Positions 55,114-64,000 of a DNA stretch of 64,000 nt are shown here, one piece after another. Each line of letters starts with the position of its first letter. The first letter of the stretch is position 1. Source of the DNA: Kordia sp. TARA_039_SRF (lineage in GTDB: Bacteria > Bacteroidota > Bacteroidia > Flavobacteriales > Flavobacteriaceae). The notes below the pieces were generated by a model. The model made no database searches, was not told the DNA's origin, and saw only the letters and a list, made by a program, of their open reading frames with translations. A program made the translations under genes and the position numbers. The stretch lies in NCBI GenBank assembly GCA_006383075.2, contig SMNH02000013.1, positions 27,088 through 91,087 on the forward strand, written 5' to 3'.

Positions 55114-55166
55114 CTATGTGTGAAGTTAGAAGGCATTAGTAGATTAAGTATTAGTGCTATTTAAAA

Positions 55167-55208
55167 CGTCATTTCGAGTGGCGAATCTGTGATTCGTTGT
55201 ATCGAGAA
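55167..55208 (+). repeat. REP-like intergenic repeat, copy C
   Basis: CGTCATTTCGAGTG is followed by a core with CGAATC-TGT-GATTCG and then TATCGAGAA. Ends are as in copies A and B (37738, 37909), while the core palindrome is different in sequence. Confidence 0.65.
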
Positions 55209-55444
55209 AATTATGAAACGTCATTCTGAACAAAGTGCAGTAATCAATATGTAAAATAAAAAGGCATTAGTTGATTTGGAATTAGGGATTAGTAGAGTTT
55301 TTAAACTATTTTCTAAATAGATAAAGAACATCAAAAGGAGATTTCGTATAAAGTGCGGATGAGAGTAAAGACAAATTAACAAATTGACGAATCAACAAAG
55401 AACAAACAACAAAAGACGAATAACAAAAAACAAAAAACAAAAAA

Positions 55445-55684
55445 ATGGACATCTTCGGAATCACAGGAACAGAATTGATAGGATATTTAGCGTCATTGGC
55501 AGTATTAATTTCATTCACCATGAAAGACTTAAAAAACTTGCGTACAATTAACGGAATTGGCTGTTTACTCTTCGTAGTATACGGTTATTTAATGCCAACA
55601 TTGCGTGTGGGTTTGCCGATAATCATTACCAATTTGGCGATTTTTGGCATCAATATGTATCATTTGACGCGTTCCAAAGCGTAG
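55445..55684 (+). CDS. Small YgjV-like membrane protein
   Basis: The 79-aa product has three hydrophobic segments (LIGYLASLAVLISFTM, INGIGCLLFVVYGYLM, LPIIITNLAIFGINMY). It resembles the YgjV-type family of small inner-membrane proteins. The function is unknown. Its place before the surface-polysaccharide genes may be chance. Confidence 0.6.
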   Translation: MDIFGITGTELIGYLASLAVLISFTMKDLKNLRTINGIGCLLFVVYGYLMPTLRVGLPIIITNLAIFGINMYHLTRSKA

Positions 55685-55752
55685 CGACTGAAATAATGTT
55701 ATCGAATTGTTGGTAAAATGTAAAATTTTCTATCTTTACCAAAAATCAAACT

Positions 55753-55962
55753 ATGCAGTTTCTTTATTTCGACGCGGGTATTGGCGCTATGATTGCGCAG
55801 GCAGCAGTGGCGGTTGCTGCGGGAGTTTTGTTGTTTTACAAAAGCATCAAATACAAAATTAGAACGCTACTTGGTTTGCAAAAAGACACTTCCGAAGAAG
55901 TTTTTGATGACATTGATATAGACGATTCTACGCTCGAAAATGCATCGAAAGATGACAAATAA
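55753..55962 (+). CDS. Small membrane protein with acidic tail (69 aa)
   Basis: The protein has one hydrophobic segment (GAMIAQAAVAVAAGVLLFY), a basic stretch (KSIKYKIRTLLG) and an acidic tail (SEEVFDDIDIDDS). It overlaps the methyltransferase gene by 11 bases (ATG 55952), so the two are likely coupled. I do not recognise the family. It may assist the following methyltransferase or the membrane sulfatase-like protein. Confidence 0.6.
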   Translation: MQFLYFDAGIGAMIAQAAVAVAAGVLLFYKSIKYKIRTLLGLQKDTSEEVFDDIDIDDSTLENASKDDK

Positions 55963-57331
55963 TTCACGACACGCTTCTTCCTATCGCGATCCGAGCGGAC
56001 ATATTTTTGTAGACAATGGAATTGTAAAACGTGTCATATTTCCAAGCTATTTCTCACAATACGATGCGCTAAAAAGCTCTGAATTCTTTCAAAAAGCATT
56101 TCAACACAAGCTATTAATTCCGCATGAAGAAATTGAGAAATCGGAAACTCATATTTACATTCAGCCTGAGCAAATTCCGTTTTTTACCTATCCATACGAA
56201 TGGAGTTTTCAGCAATATAAAGAAGCTGCACTGCACACGCTAAAATTGCAGAAATATGCATTGCAACACAACTTTTCACTCAAAGATGCAACCGCGTATA
56301 ACATCGCTTTTCACAATGGAAGCGCTATTTTTATAGATACGCTTTCGCTCGATTTTTACACAGAAAACACACCTTGGCGTGCGTACAAACAATTCATCAC
56401 GCACTTTTTAGGTCCGTTGGTCATTGCCAAATATCACGGCGCAGAATTCTTAAAAACCATGTCGAATTTCATTGATGGAATTCCGCTAAAACTCATTGCT
56501 TCGTTATTGCCTGGAAAAACGAAGTTGAATCCGTTTTTGTATACCAACATTCACTTGTTGGCGAAATATGAAAACAAGCATCAGGAAGAAGATGTACAGG
56601 AACGTAAACAAGCTTCACTCTCCAAAAAAGGATTGTTTAACATTATTGACAGCTTGTACAATTACATCAAAAAGTTACAACTCAAAGAGCAATCGGAATG
56701 GGGAAATTACTACCAAAAAACAAACTATTCGGAAGCAGCTTTTCAGCAAAAATCTAGCATCATCAACGATTGGATTGCAGAAATAAAAGTAAAAACTGTC
56801 ATTGATGTTGGTGGAAATGACGGAACGTTTGTGCGTCAAATTTCAAGCGATATCGAACTCGCTTTGGTTGGTGATATTGACAACAATGCAGTAGATCACA
56901 ATCATTACTTGGTCAAAAAAAACAAAGAAACAAACATGATTCCGTTTGTAATTGATTTGCTCAATCCGTCGGCAGCTATTGGTTTTCAAAACACCGAGCG
57001 TTCTTCGTTTGTGGAGCGAGTACAGAAGTTGAAGCCCGATGTAACCTTAGCGTTGGCATTGATTCATCATCTATCCTTAACGGGAAATGTGCCTTTTGAA
57101 AACTCAGCAGCGTTTTTTGCTTCTTTTTCCGAAAACCTCATCATCGAATTCCCAAAACGAGCAGATTCGTACGCTACGCGATTGCTGAATGCAAAAGCCG
57201 AATTCAAACATCAGTTTGGGCATTACAATGTAGAAAACTTTGAAAACACCTATTCGGAACACTTTCAATTAATTGACAAAAAGGAAATTCCCGATTCCGA
57301 ACGCGTGTTGTTCCTTTTCAAGAAAAAATAA
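55952..57331 (+). CDS. SAM-dependent methyltransferase (NoeA-like)
   Basis: The product has an N-terminal domain (SHIFVD-type start, FSQYDALKSSEFFQKAFQ, SLDFYTENTPWRAYKQF) and a C-terminal methyltransferase fold with SAM motif VIDVGGNDGTFVRQI (near 280) and a later LALIHHLSLTGN segment. It fits the nodulation NoeA-like group of large methyltransferases found in polysaccharide loci. The ATG at 55952 was chosen because it overlaps the preceding gene; 55940 is also possible. The substrate is unknown. Confidence 0.75.
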   Translation: MTNNSRHASSYRDPSGHIFVDNGIVKRVIFPSYFSQYDALKSSEFFQKAFQHKLLIPHEEIEKSETHIYIQPEQIPFFTYPYEWSFQQYKEAALHTLKLQKYALQHNFSLKDATAYNIAFHNGSAIFIDTLSLDFYTENTPWRAYKQFITHFLGPLVIAKYHGAEFLKTMSNFIDGIPLKLIASLLPGKTKLNPFLYTNIHLLAKYENKHQEEDVQERKQASLSKKGLFNIIDSLYNYIKKLQLKEQSEWGNYYQKTNYSEAAFQQKSSIINDWIAEIKVKTVIDVGGNDGTFVRQISSDIELALVGDIDNNAVDHNHYLVKKNKETNMIPFVIDLLNPSAAIGFQNTERSSFVERVQKLKPDVTLALALIHHLSLTGNVPFENSAAFFASFSENLIIEFPKRADSYATRLLNAKAEFKHQFGHYNVENFENTYSEHFQLIDKKEIPDSERVLFLFKKK

Positions 57332-57335
57332 CAAA

Positions 57336-58808
57336 TTGAATCTCAGAAAAAACATAGAAAAATTTGTAGCTAGCGCTAAAGAATATCCAATCACATTCGC
57401 GATTGCAGCAGGTTTGTATGCGTTTATATATGTGTTTGCGTCTAACTTTATGTTGGTTAATTCGTGGTTTCAATTTTTTGTAATTTCGGTAGCCTATTTG
57501 GTAATTCCTATTATTGTTTTTACACTTTCGTGGGAATTGACAAAGCGACTTTCGTTTCTGCAAAAGTTCAAACCGTTTGTATTGCCCGTTTTAAATGCGA
57601 TGTTTTTTGGATTTTATTTTGTGGGAAGAATGCACGGTTTTCAGCATAAAAAAATCATTCTCGGAGCTGTCATCATTTGCGCATTACTCGCGATTTTGCT
57701 AAGAAAACACTACAAAAAAATCATCGTATTGCAATTCATCATGGCGTTTGTGGCGTTTATTACCTTACTGCCAACACTCTACGAAGCTGTATTTGACAGC
57801 AACGAATGGCGAAAATTTCCAGAAGAAGTCGTACAAACCAACTTCAAAACATTTCCAAACATTTACGTCATTCAACCAGATGGCTACGCGAATTTTACCG
57901 AATTAGCAACGGAACCTTACAACTTCCAAAACGACGAATTTGAATTGTACTTGCAAGACAACGGATTCAAATTATATAAAAATTTTCGAAGCAATTACAC
58001 CTCAACAGTATTGTCGAACAGTTCCATGTTCGCGATGCAGCATCATTACAAAGGCAGACAATTGGCAGGCGCGCGAGAAGTGATTTTGGGCGATAATCCT
58101 GTCATTCAAACCTTAAAAAACAACAACTACGAGACGTTTCTCTTTATGGAAAATCCGTATTTATTATTGAATCGTCCAGCCATCAAATACGATTATTGCA
58201 ACATTGACATGAGCGAAGTTCCTTGGTTTGGCATTGGTGCGTTTAACAATCCAAAAAAACTGCTGAAACCATTAACGGAAACCATTAAAAAACAGCAAGG
58301 AAAACGTAGTTTTTACTTTATTGAAAAAATTTTGCCAGGTCACATCACGACATTTAAAAGTGCTACCAAAGGAAAAGAAACGGAACGTGAAAACTATCTC
58401 ACGCAAGTGAAATTAGCGAACGAATGGTTGAAAGAAATCACGCAAATCATCACAAAAAACGATCCCAATAGCTTGATAATTATTGCTGCAGATCACGGCG
58501 GCTACGTAGGATTTGATTACACTAAACAACTTTTCCAAAAACAAACAGACAAAAAACTGGTGTATTCAGCATTCACGGCGGCGTTGGCAATCAAATGGCC
58601 AAACGGAGAAATTCCAAGTTATGATGAAAAACTCAAAACGCCTGTCAATCTCTTTCGCACCATTTTTGCCTATTTGGGCGACAATGAAAAATTGCTAGAA
58701 AACTTCCAAGAAGACGCGAGTTATTCCCGAATTACAGAAGGAATTTTAGGTGAAGTCTACAAGTATATTGATGCTGATGGCAATGTGGTTTTTGAGAAGG
58801 TTGAGTAG
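57336..58808 (+). CDS. Membrane sulfatase-like / phosphoethanolamine-transferase-like protein
   Basis: The N-terminal half has about five membrane helices (FAIAAGLYAFIYVFASNFML, FFVISVAYLVIPIIVFTLSW and others). The C-terminal half has an alkaline-phosphatase-superfamily domain with NIYVIQPDGYAN and the metal-binding end AADHGG. The TTG at 57336, 5 bases after the preceding stop, is the likely start; the open frame also reaches back into the previous gene. Such proteins modify or cleave surface glycans or lipids. The reaction is not assignable. Confidence 0.75.
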   Translation: MNLRKNIEKFVASAKEYPITFAIAAGLYAFIYVFASNFMLVNSWFQFFVISVAYLVIPIIVFTLSWELTKRLSFLQKFKPFVLPVLNAMFFGFYFVGRMHGFQHKKIILGAVIICALLAILLRKHYKKIIVLQFIMAFVAFITLLPTLYEAVFDSNEWRKFPEEVVQTNFKTFPNIYVIQPDGYANFTELATEPYNFQNDEFELYLQDNGFKLYKNFRSNYTSTVLSNSSMFAMQHHYKGRQLAGAREVILGDNPVIQTLKNNNYETFLFMENPYLLLNRPAIKYDYCNIDMSEVPWFGIGAFNNPKKLLKPLTETIKKQQGKRSFYFIEKILPGHITTFKSATKGKETERENYLTQVKLANEWLKEITQIITKNDPNSLIIIAADHGGYVGFDYTKQLFQKQTDKKLVYSAFTAALAIKWPNGEIPSYDEKLKTPVNLFRTIFAYLGDNEKLLENFQEDASYSRITEGILGEVYKYIDADGNVVFEKVE

Positions 58809-58829
58809 CAAAATGAAAAAAGAGTTGTC

Positions 58830-59138
58830 CTATTTTTTTAATTTTTCAGGACTTTGATACGTGTCAAAAATCTTTAAAATACTTATAGTGCTTTCGTTTA
58901 ACGGCACATAAATAATCTTAAAATGTCTAACAATTATTCTTCTGTACGGGTCGCCTAAAAACTCATCTACTTGATATTGTTCTAAGAATGTGATTTTCTT
59001 ACTAGCTTCAATAATATCTCTTTTTACATTATTGGAATTTGCTAGAGATTTTGTTTTAAAAAGTATTCTTTCGTGTAGAAATTTTAAATCTGCTTTAGCC
59101 GCGTCAGACCAAATTATGACAATTTTTGTAGTAGACAT
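58830..59138 (-). CDS. ParE/RelE-family toxin
   Basis: This 102-aa protein has IVIIWSDAAKADLKFLHERI at the start and RRIIVRHFKIIYVP with an IFDTYQSPEKL end, typical of ParE/RelE toxins. The ATG directly follows the antitoxin stop (no gap). The pair is opposite to the surrounding operon, a usual sign of an inserted module. Confidence 0.8.
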   Translation of the reverse strand: MSTTKIVIIWSDAAKADLKFLHERILFKTKSLANSNNVKRDIIEASKKITFLEQYQVDEFLGDPYRRIIVRHFKIIYVPLNESTISILKIFDTYQSPEKLKK

Positions 59139-59393
59139 TTACCAGTTTTCAGCTTCTTTCTCTAAGTCTTCAACAGTAGTAAAGTTTCCAGCTTTTACAG
59201 ATTTTTCAGCAGTTTTAACTTCTTCAATATACATCGATTTGGTAAGCGGTTTGCCTTCTACAGTGTGAGCAACAATAGTATCTGAAGTTTCTGATTTTTT
59301 CCTTTTAGCAAACTCAAGCACAGTTTGTAAGTAACTTTCATTATCAGTACTTAACAATTGAATGATTTTATTACGTAATTCTAAGGCGCTCAT
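59139..59393 (-). CDS. Antitoxin of ParE-type toxin-antitoxin pair
   Basis: This 84-aa protein has an N-terminal helical part (ALELRNKIIQLLSTDNESYLQTVLEFAKRK), a Thr-rich middle and an acidic C-terminal segment (TTVEDLEKEAENW), typical of small antitoxins. It is directly upstream of the toxin gene on the same strand. It does not match a well-known antitoxin family by eye, so the DNA-binding type is uncertain. Confidence 0.7.
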   Translation of the reverse strand: MSALELRNKIIQLLSTDNESYLQTVLEFAKRKKSETSDTIVAHTVEGKPLTKSMYIEEVKTAEKSVKAGNFTTVEDLEKEAENW

Positions 59394-59545
59394 TTTAATA
59401 AAAAGTTGAATACGTAAATATACATAAAATTACAGTTGAAAATTACAATTTGCAGTAAGTTCACTTATAAAACGGTATTTTTCAAATATCTTCTACCAAA
59501 CTCACATTAAAATTAGTAAATTCACTTTTTCTAAACCAAACCCTT

Positions 59546-60517
59546 ATTTACACACTAACCAAATATACAGATGCCTCTAAATCGCTTTGGGACGAGTTTG
59601 TTTCAAAGGCAAAAAATAGTACGTTTTTGTTCTATCGCGATTTTATGGACTATCACAAAGCGCGTTTCAAAGACCATTCACTGCTACTTTACAAAAAAGA
59701 GAAGTTAGTAGCGCTATTTCCTGCAAATCAACGGGAAAATCAGGTGTATTCACATTCGGGTTTGACCTACGGTGGATTGCTGTTTGATGAAAATCTAAAG
59801 CTTCGCGATGTTGCTGAATGTTTAAAATTGATATTGGAATATCTGCATGAAAACAGCATCGAAAAGTTGCACATTAAATTGTTACCGTCGATGTACAGTC
59901 CGTTTCCGACAGACGAGTTGCAGTATTTGTTGTTTATTTTAGAAGCAAAATTGACACGCAGAGATACACTTTCAGTAGTCAATATGAAACACCGACCTAA
60001 AGTGTCGAAAGACAGAATCGCGGGAAATAAACGCGCGCTCAAACATAAGTTGGTCATCAAAGAAGAAGATACTTTTGATGCCTTTTGGAATCAAATTTTA
60101 ATTCCGAACTTACACCAAAAACACGATGCAAAACCTGTGCATACCTTGGCGGAAATTCAGCAGCTAAAAAAACATTTTCCGAAAAATATTCGACAATTTA
60201 ATGTGTATCATGATGATGAAATCGTCGCAGGAACCACCATTTTTGAAACGGAACATGTAGCACATTCACAATACATTTCTGGAAACGAAGACAAAAACAG
60301 TTTGGGAAGTCTGGACTTTTTACATGTACATTTGCTGAATGACGTTTTTCAAGACAAAATGTACTTTGATTTTGGCATTTCAAACGAAAATCAAGGGAAA
60401 AATATCAATGAAGGTTTGCACTATTGGAAGGAAGGTTTTGGTGCACGCACCATGACACAAGATTTTTACGAAATTGACGTACAACATCATCACAAACTTG
60501 ACACGATTTTTATATGA
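59546..60517 (+). CDS. GNAT/FemAB-like N-acyltransferase (non-canonical start)
   Basis: The frame carries a FemAB/GNAT-type body: [41 protein letters not shown] and, near the end, [14 protein letters not shown]. The conserved N-terminal part ([23 protein letters not shown]) lies upstream of the first TTG at 59627, in the same frame with no ATG, GTG or TTG, so translation may begin at an ATT near 59546, or the true start has been changed. It overlaps the next gene by 4 bases, as expected in an operon. It would acylate an amino sugar or a peptide chain. Confidence 0.7.
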   Translation: MYTLTKYTDASKSLWDEFVSKAKNSTFLFYRDFMDYHKARFKDHSLLLYKKEKLVALFPANQRENQVYSHSGLTYGGLLFDENLKLRDVAECLKLILEYLHENSIEKLHIKLLPSMYSPFPTDELQYLLFILEAKLTRRDTLSVVNMKHRPKVSKDRIAGNKRALKHKLVIKEEDTFDAFWNQILIPNLHQKHDAKPVHTLAEIQQLKKHFPKNIRQFNVYHDDEIVAGTTIFETEHVAHSQYISGNEDKNSLGSLDFLHVHLLNDVFQDKMYFDFGISNENQGKNINEGLHYWKEGFGARTMTQDFYEIDVQHHHKLDTIFI

Positions 60518-61626
60518 TACCATTTTTGGACTTACATAAACTCAATGCGCGATTTGAAACGGAATTTCAAGCTGCTTTTCAACAGTTTTTGGATTCGGGT
60601 TATTACGTGTTGGGCGAAAATGTACGTCAGTTTGAAGAAGCTTTTGCTAACTATTGCGGAACAAAACATTGCATTGGTGTCAGCAACGGATTGGATGCGC
60701 TCACGTTGATTCTGGAAGCATATAAAATCATGGGAAAACTGCAAGAAGGTGACGAAATCATCGTTCCTGCAAATACGTATATTGCCACGATTTTAGGAAT
60801 CACTAAAGCGGGATTGAAACCTGTGTTGGTTGAACCAAATATGGATACATTTAATATGGATGTTTCTGAAATAGAAGCAGCTATTTCATGGAAAACACGC
60901 GCTATTTTAGTGGTGCATTTGTACGGACAATTGACCGAAATGGAAGTGATTCACACCCTAGCGAAAAAACAGAATTTACTCGTCATGGAAGATGCAGCAC
61001 AAGCACATGGCGCGAAAAATTCGGAAGGTAAAAAAGCAGGAAATCTAAGTGATGCAGCGGGATTTAGTTTCTATCCCACAAAAAATTTAGGAGCTTTGGG
61101 AGAAGCTGGTGCCGTTACGACAAACGATGCTGAATTAGGGGAACTTATCAGGAAGTTGCGTAATTATGGAAGTTCGTCAAAATATGTCAATCAGTATAAA
61201 GGTGGAAATTATCGTTTGGATGAAATTCAGGCTGCATTTCTTCGTATAAAATTACAACAGTTAGACGCTGATAATGACGCAAGAAAAAGCATTGCAAAGC
61301 GATATCTAAGCGAAATCATAAATACAGAAATTATCTTGCCAAAGTATCAAAACGAGGCTTCACATGTATTTCACCAATTTGTCATTCGCACAAAAAATAG
61401 ACAGAAACTTCAAGAGTATCTCAAAGAAAACGGAATTGGCACGTTGATTCATTATGAAATTCCGCCACACAAACAAGAGGCTTACAAAGAATGGAATCAT
61501 TTGCATTTTCCCATCACGGAGAAAATTCATGACGAATGTCTGAGTTTACCCATCAATCCTGTATTAGAAGCCGCAGAAGTTGATACGATTATTTCTGTGC
61601 TCAATTCATACACCAACCAAACATAA
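60514..61626 (+). CDS. DegT/DnrJ/EryC1/StrS sugar aminotransferase
   Basis: This 370-aa PLP enzyme has the family segments [29 protein letters not shown], the PLP-Lys region [14 protein letters not shown] and [14 protein letters not shown]. It makes an amino sugar nucleotide (FdtB/WecE-like) for surface polysaccharide. It overlaps the preceding acyltransferase gene by 4 bases, so an N-acylated amino sugar is likely made by the pair. Sugar type is not assignable. Confidence 0.9.
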   Translation: MIPFLDLHKLNARFETEFQAAFQQFLDSGYYVLGENVRQFEEAFANYCGTKHCIGVSNGLDALTLILEAYKIMGKLQEGDEIIVPANTYIATILGITKAGLKPVLVEPNMDTFNMDVSEIEAAISWKTRAILVVHLYGQLTEMEVIHTLAKKQNLLVMEDAAQAHGAKNSEGKKAGNLSDAAGFSFYPTKNLGALGEAGAVTTNDAELGELIRKLRNYGSSSKYVNQYKGGNYRLDEIQAAFLRIKLQQLDADNDARKSIAKRYLSEIINTEIILPKYQNEASHVFHQFVIRTKNRQKLQEYLKENGIGTLIHYEIPPHKQEAYKEWNHLHFPITEKIHDECLSLPINPVLEAAEVDTIISVLNSYTNQT

Positions 61627-61640
61627 TTTCCATAATTTTT

Positions 61641-63125
61641 ATGGCAAACAATCCACAATTTTCATACACGCATATTTTAAAAGCTACGTCATTATTTGGT
61701 GGCGTTCAGGTTTTTAAGATATTGATTTCTATCATTCGTGTAAAAATTGTTGCGATTTTACTTGGCGGAGTCGGAATGGGAATTATTGGCTTGTTTAACA
61801 GTACGATTCAAGTAGTAAGCGAAATTGCCAAACTTGGATTGGATACGAGTGCTGTGAAAGAATTGGCGCATGTACACGTTTCCAAAGATGAAAAAGCTAT
61901 TACGCAAACGGTGAGTATTTTGCAAAAATTCATCACCATTACTGCGATAATCGGCGCAATTTTTACGATTGTATGTTCAGCATTGTTGAGCAAACTTACG
62001 TTTGGAAATACAGATTATACGTTTGAATTTATTTGGCTGGCGTTGGCAATTTTCTTTATGCAGTTGACCAATGGAAAAATCGCGATTCTACAAGGAACAC
62101 AAGCCTTAAAAAAGTTAGCGGTTGCCAATGTGTTGGGAAGCACGGTCGGATTGCTCGTTTCAATTCCACTGTATTACATTTATGGTTTGGAAGCCATTGT
62201 GCCCACAATTATTATTACTGCGATTGTGATTTTTGGTTTTTTCTGGTATTTCGAAAATACACTTAAAATTCAGCGAATTTCATTGGGAATCAAACAGGCG
62301 TATACGGAAGGAAAAAGTATGCTGCGCTTGGGTTTGGTATTGAGCATAACGGGAATTGTCACATTAATAGCAACCTATCTATTACAAATTTTTATTCGTT
62401 ATGAAGGCGGATTGGACGAAGTTGGCTATTACACAGCAGGATTTTTAATCATCAACGCGTATGTAGGCATGATTTTTAACGTGATGGGAACAGATTATTT
62501 CCCACGATTATCAGCCATTCACAACGACAATGCTAAAGTGCAAATTGCTGTGAGAAATCAGGCGACGATTGCTATTTTATTACTTACGCCCATCATTACT
62601 ACGTTTTTTGTAGCGGCACCGTTGATGGTGAAAATTTTATATTCAAAAGAATTTTTAGTGATTCTTGGGTTGATTTCTTGGGGCGTTTTAGGCATGGCAT
62701 TTAAGGCGGTTTCTTGGTCGGTTGGCTATGTAATTTTGGCAAAAGGCGATTCCAAAATCTTTGTAAAAACCTCCATAACATTCTCTATTTTAATGTTGAC
62801 GATGAACTGTGTTGGCTATTATTTTGGCGGATTGACAGGTTTAGGAATTAGCGTGTTGGCGTATTATGTTATACATTTTATAAGTCTGTTGATTATTACC
62901 AAATTAGCGTATGGATTGCAGTTTCAATCTACATTTTTCAAGCTATTTATACTGTGCATATTGTTGAGCGGACTTGGATTTGCGTGTACATATATCGAAA
63001 ATGGCTATTGGAAATACGGCGGAATGATTGCGATAATGCTTCTTTCTTATATCTTTACATATTCGCAATTACAAAAAAAGATGAACATCAAACAATTGAT
63101 AAAAAATAAGCTTTCAAAAAAATAA
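61641..63125 (+). CDS. Polysaccharide flippase (Wzx/O-antigen translocase)
   Basis: This 494-aa protein has about 12-14 hydrophobic helices over its length, with the typical start SLFGGVQVFKILISIIRVKIVAILLGGVGMGIIGLFNS. It carries lipid-linked repeat units across the inner membrane. Genes on both sides belong to the same pathway. Confidence 0.88.
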   Translation: MANNPQFSYTHILKATSLFGGVQVFKILISIIRVKIVAILLGGVGMGIIGLFNSTIQVVSEIAKLGLDTSAVKELAHVHVSKDEKAITQTVSILQKFITITAIIGAIFTIVCSALLSKLTFGNTDYTFEFIWLALAIFFMQLTNGKIAILQGTQALKKLAVANVLGSTVGLLVSIPLYYIYGLEAIVPTIIITAIVIFGFFWYFENTLKIQRISLGIKQAYTEGKSMLRLGLVLSITGIVTLIATYLLQIFIRYEGGLDEVGYYTAGFLIINAYVGMIFNVMGTDYFPRLSAIHNDNAKVQIAVRNQATIAILLLTPIITTFFVAAPLMVKILYSKEFLVILGLISWGVLGMAFKAVSWSVGYVILAKGDSKIFVKTSITFSILMLTMNCVGYYFGGLTGLGISVLAYYVIHFISLLIITKLAYGLQFQSTFFKLFILCILLSGLGFACTYIENGYWKYGGMIAIMLLSYIFTYSQLQKKMNIKQLIKNKLSKK

Positions 63126-63127
63126 GT

Positions 63128-63886
63128 ATGCCATTGAAAAAAATATATAAGGTGTTACGAAAGCAATGGAGGCGATTCAAATTTGCCCGAACGGTAAATT
63201 GGTATAAAACAATTTATTTCAATTACAAGATGTTCCCAAAGCCAATTGCTAGGAAACTTCCTGTGTTTTTTTACGGTTCTGTCAAATTCAACAGTTTGCA
63301 GGGAAAAGTAACGATTGATGCAAAAAGCATCAAACGTGGCATGATTGGTTTCGGACAGAATTATGAAATGAACAAACGTTCCATGCGTATTGCGGAAATC
63401 ACGATCAACGGACATTTAACATTCAAAGGATATTGTCAATTTGGGAAAGATTATTTTCTTAATATTATGGACGGTGCGTATTGTGAAATGGGAAATATGG
63501 CTTCGTTAGGTTCCCGCGGAAAAATCATTTGTTCAAAAGAAATTAAATTTGGAGAATATGCGCGTATCGGTTCAGAATCACAATTGATAGACACCAATTT
63601 TCACGCGATGTTGAACACCGAAACTGGCGAGAAAAGTGAAATGAAAGGGATTATACATTTGGGAAATTACAATTACTTTGGCAACAGAGTTTCTGTTTAT
63701 AAAGACACCAAAACACCTAATTTTACTACGATTGCTTCACATGCAGTGTTGAAAAAAGATTTTTCGAATTTACCAGAAAATACGATGATTGGAGGCATTC
63801 CTGGCAAAGTCATTAAAACTAACATTTCTAGAGATTGGGAGGGAGAACGCGAAATGATAGAAAACGCATTGATAATTGATTTTTGA
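63128..63886 (+). CDS. Left-handed beta-helix acyltransferase
   Basis: The 252-aa product has the hexapeptide-type repeats (ITINGHLTF, YCEMGNMASLGSRGKIICSKEIKFGEYARIGSESQLID) and the C-terminal GGIPGKVIK motif of trimeric O-acetyl/maltose-acetyl transferases. The start is 2 bases after the flippase stop. It probably O-acylates a sugar of the surface polymer. Confidence 0.82.
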   Translation: MPLKKIYKVLRKQWRRFKFARTVNWYKTIYFNYKMFPKPIARKLPVFFYGSVKFNSLQGKVTIDAKSIKRGMIGFGQNYEMNKRSMRIAEITINGHLTFKGYCQFGKDYFLNIMDGAYCEMGNMASLGSRGKIICSKEIKFGEYARIGSESQLIDTNFHAMLNTETGEKSEMKGIIHLGNYNYFGNRVSVYKDTKTPNFTTIASHAVLKKDFSNLPENTMIGGIPGKVIKTNISRDWEGEREMIENALIIDF

Positions 63887-63927
63887 TTGAAATCGATTAG
63901 AATAAGTTACTTAACAAAAAATAAAAA

Positions 63928-64000
63928 GACACTGTCCAAAATTTTGTGTAAATGATATAGACGGGTTTAGCTCTTAATTAGAGTTGAACCCTATTTTCAA
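63928..64000 (-). mobile_element. One end of an IS256-type insertion sequence, cut by window edge
   Basis: The segment starting GACACTGTCCAAAATTTTGTG (plus strand, 63928) is like the terminal inverted repeats of IS256-family elements. On the minus strand a frame running in from the right edge ends E-N-R-V-Q-L-stop (63998-63978), as expected for the last residues of a transposase read toward this end. Only 73 bases are visible, so identity and intactness cannot be judged. Confidence 0.45.

Noticed and set aside
58990..59268. Plus-strand ORF across the toxin-antitoxin pair
   Set aside because: It is antisense to two better supported genes and has no recognisable motif.
1..64000. CRISPR arrays, tRNA or rRNA genes
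   Set aside because: No regular repeat-spacer array and no tRNA- or rRNA-like sequence was seen in the gaps I read; the only structured RNA gene supported is tmRNA.

Overview
The window comes from an AT-rich Bacteroidota chromosome, most likely a marine Flavobacteriaceae (a Kordia-like genus is a guess). The reasons are promoters with a TAnnTTTG -7 box, a tmRNA tag reading GENNYALAA, periplasmic TPR-TM-AraC regulators, DUF4836, CreD and GIN-domain proteins, TonB-linked outer-membrane proteins and double-glycine leader peptides of the Bacteroidetes type.

Region 1 (1-31303, all + strand) is a nonribosomal peptide synthetase (NRPS) gene cluster that enters from the left edge. The first NRPS is cut by the window edge (visible order: end of an A domain, T-C-A-T-E-C-like). 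It is followed by an outer-membrane receptor, two 2-oxoglutarate/Fe(II) dioxygenases, a type II thioesterase, a PvdE/SyrD-type peptide exporter and an extra aspartate kinase. Three tiny leader-peptide genes come next. The second NRPS (C-A-T-C, A domain predicted to take glycine) is followed by a membrane-anchored hydrolase, a three-gene set that fits 4-hydroxyphenylglycine synthesis (HpgT-like aminotransferase, HmaS/HPPD-like dioxygenase, FAD-type 2-hydroxyacid oxidase), an O-methyltransferase, three paralogous ATP-grasp-like proteins and a 4'-phosphopantetheinyl transferase. No thioesterase domain is fused to either NRPS. The mix of NRPS, leader peptides with GG at residues 26-27, and triplicated ATP-grasp proteins is the most unusual part of the window.

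Region 2 (31400-37510) holds a GIN-domain protein, tmRNA, a saccharopine/alanine-dehydrogenase-like enzyme and a large Calx-beta surface lipoprotein. Region 3 (37700-43254) holds CreD, a small regulator/membrane-protein operon sharing a palindromic operator with creD, and two tandem histidine kinases.

Region 4 (43360-47995) is a duplicated two-gene cassette. Each copy is a periplasmic-TPR/TM/AraC regulator followed by a small Cys-rich leader peptide, with shared upstream DNA motifs and a terminator. One of these peptides also has GG at residues 26-27, linking it to the peptides in the NRPS cluster. It may be a peptide-sensing or peptide-production circuit.

Region 5 (48035-55046) is housekeeping: DUF1801, KdsA, a LolD-like ABC pair, a DUF4836 lipoprotein and TypA/BipA. 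Region 6 (55047-63886) starts with intergenic repeats and continues into a cell-surface polysaccharide locus: methyltransferase, membrane sulfatase-like protein, GNAT/FemAB-like protein, sugar aminotransferase, flippase and left-handed beta-helix acyltransferase, with a ParE-type toxin-antitoxin pair inserted on the opposite strand. The last 73 bases look like one end of an IS256-type insertion sequence.
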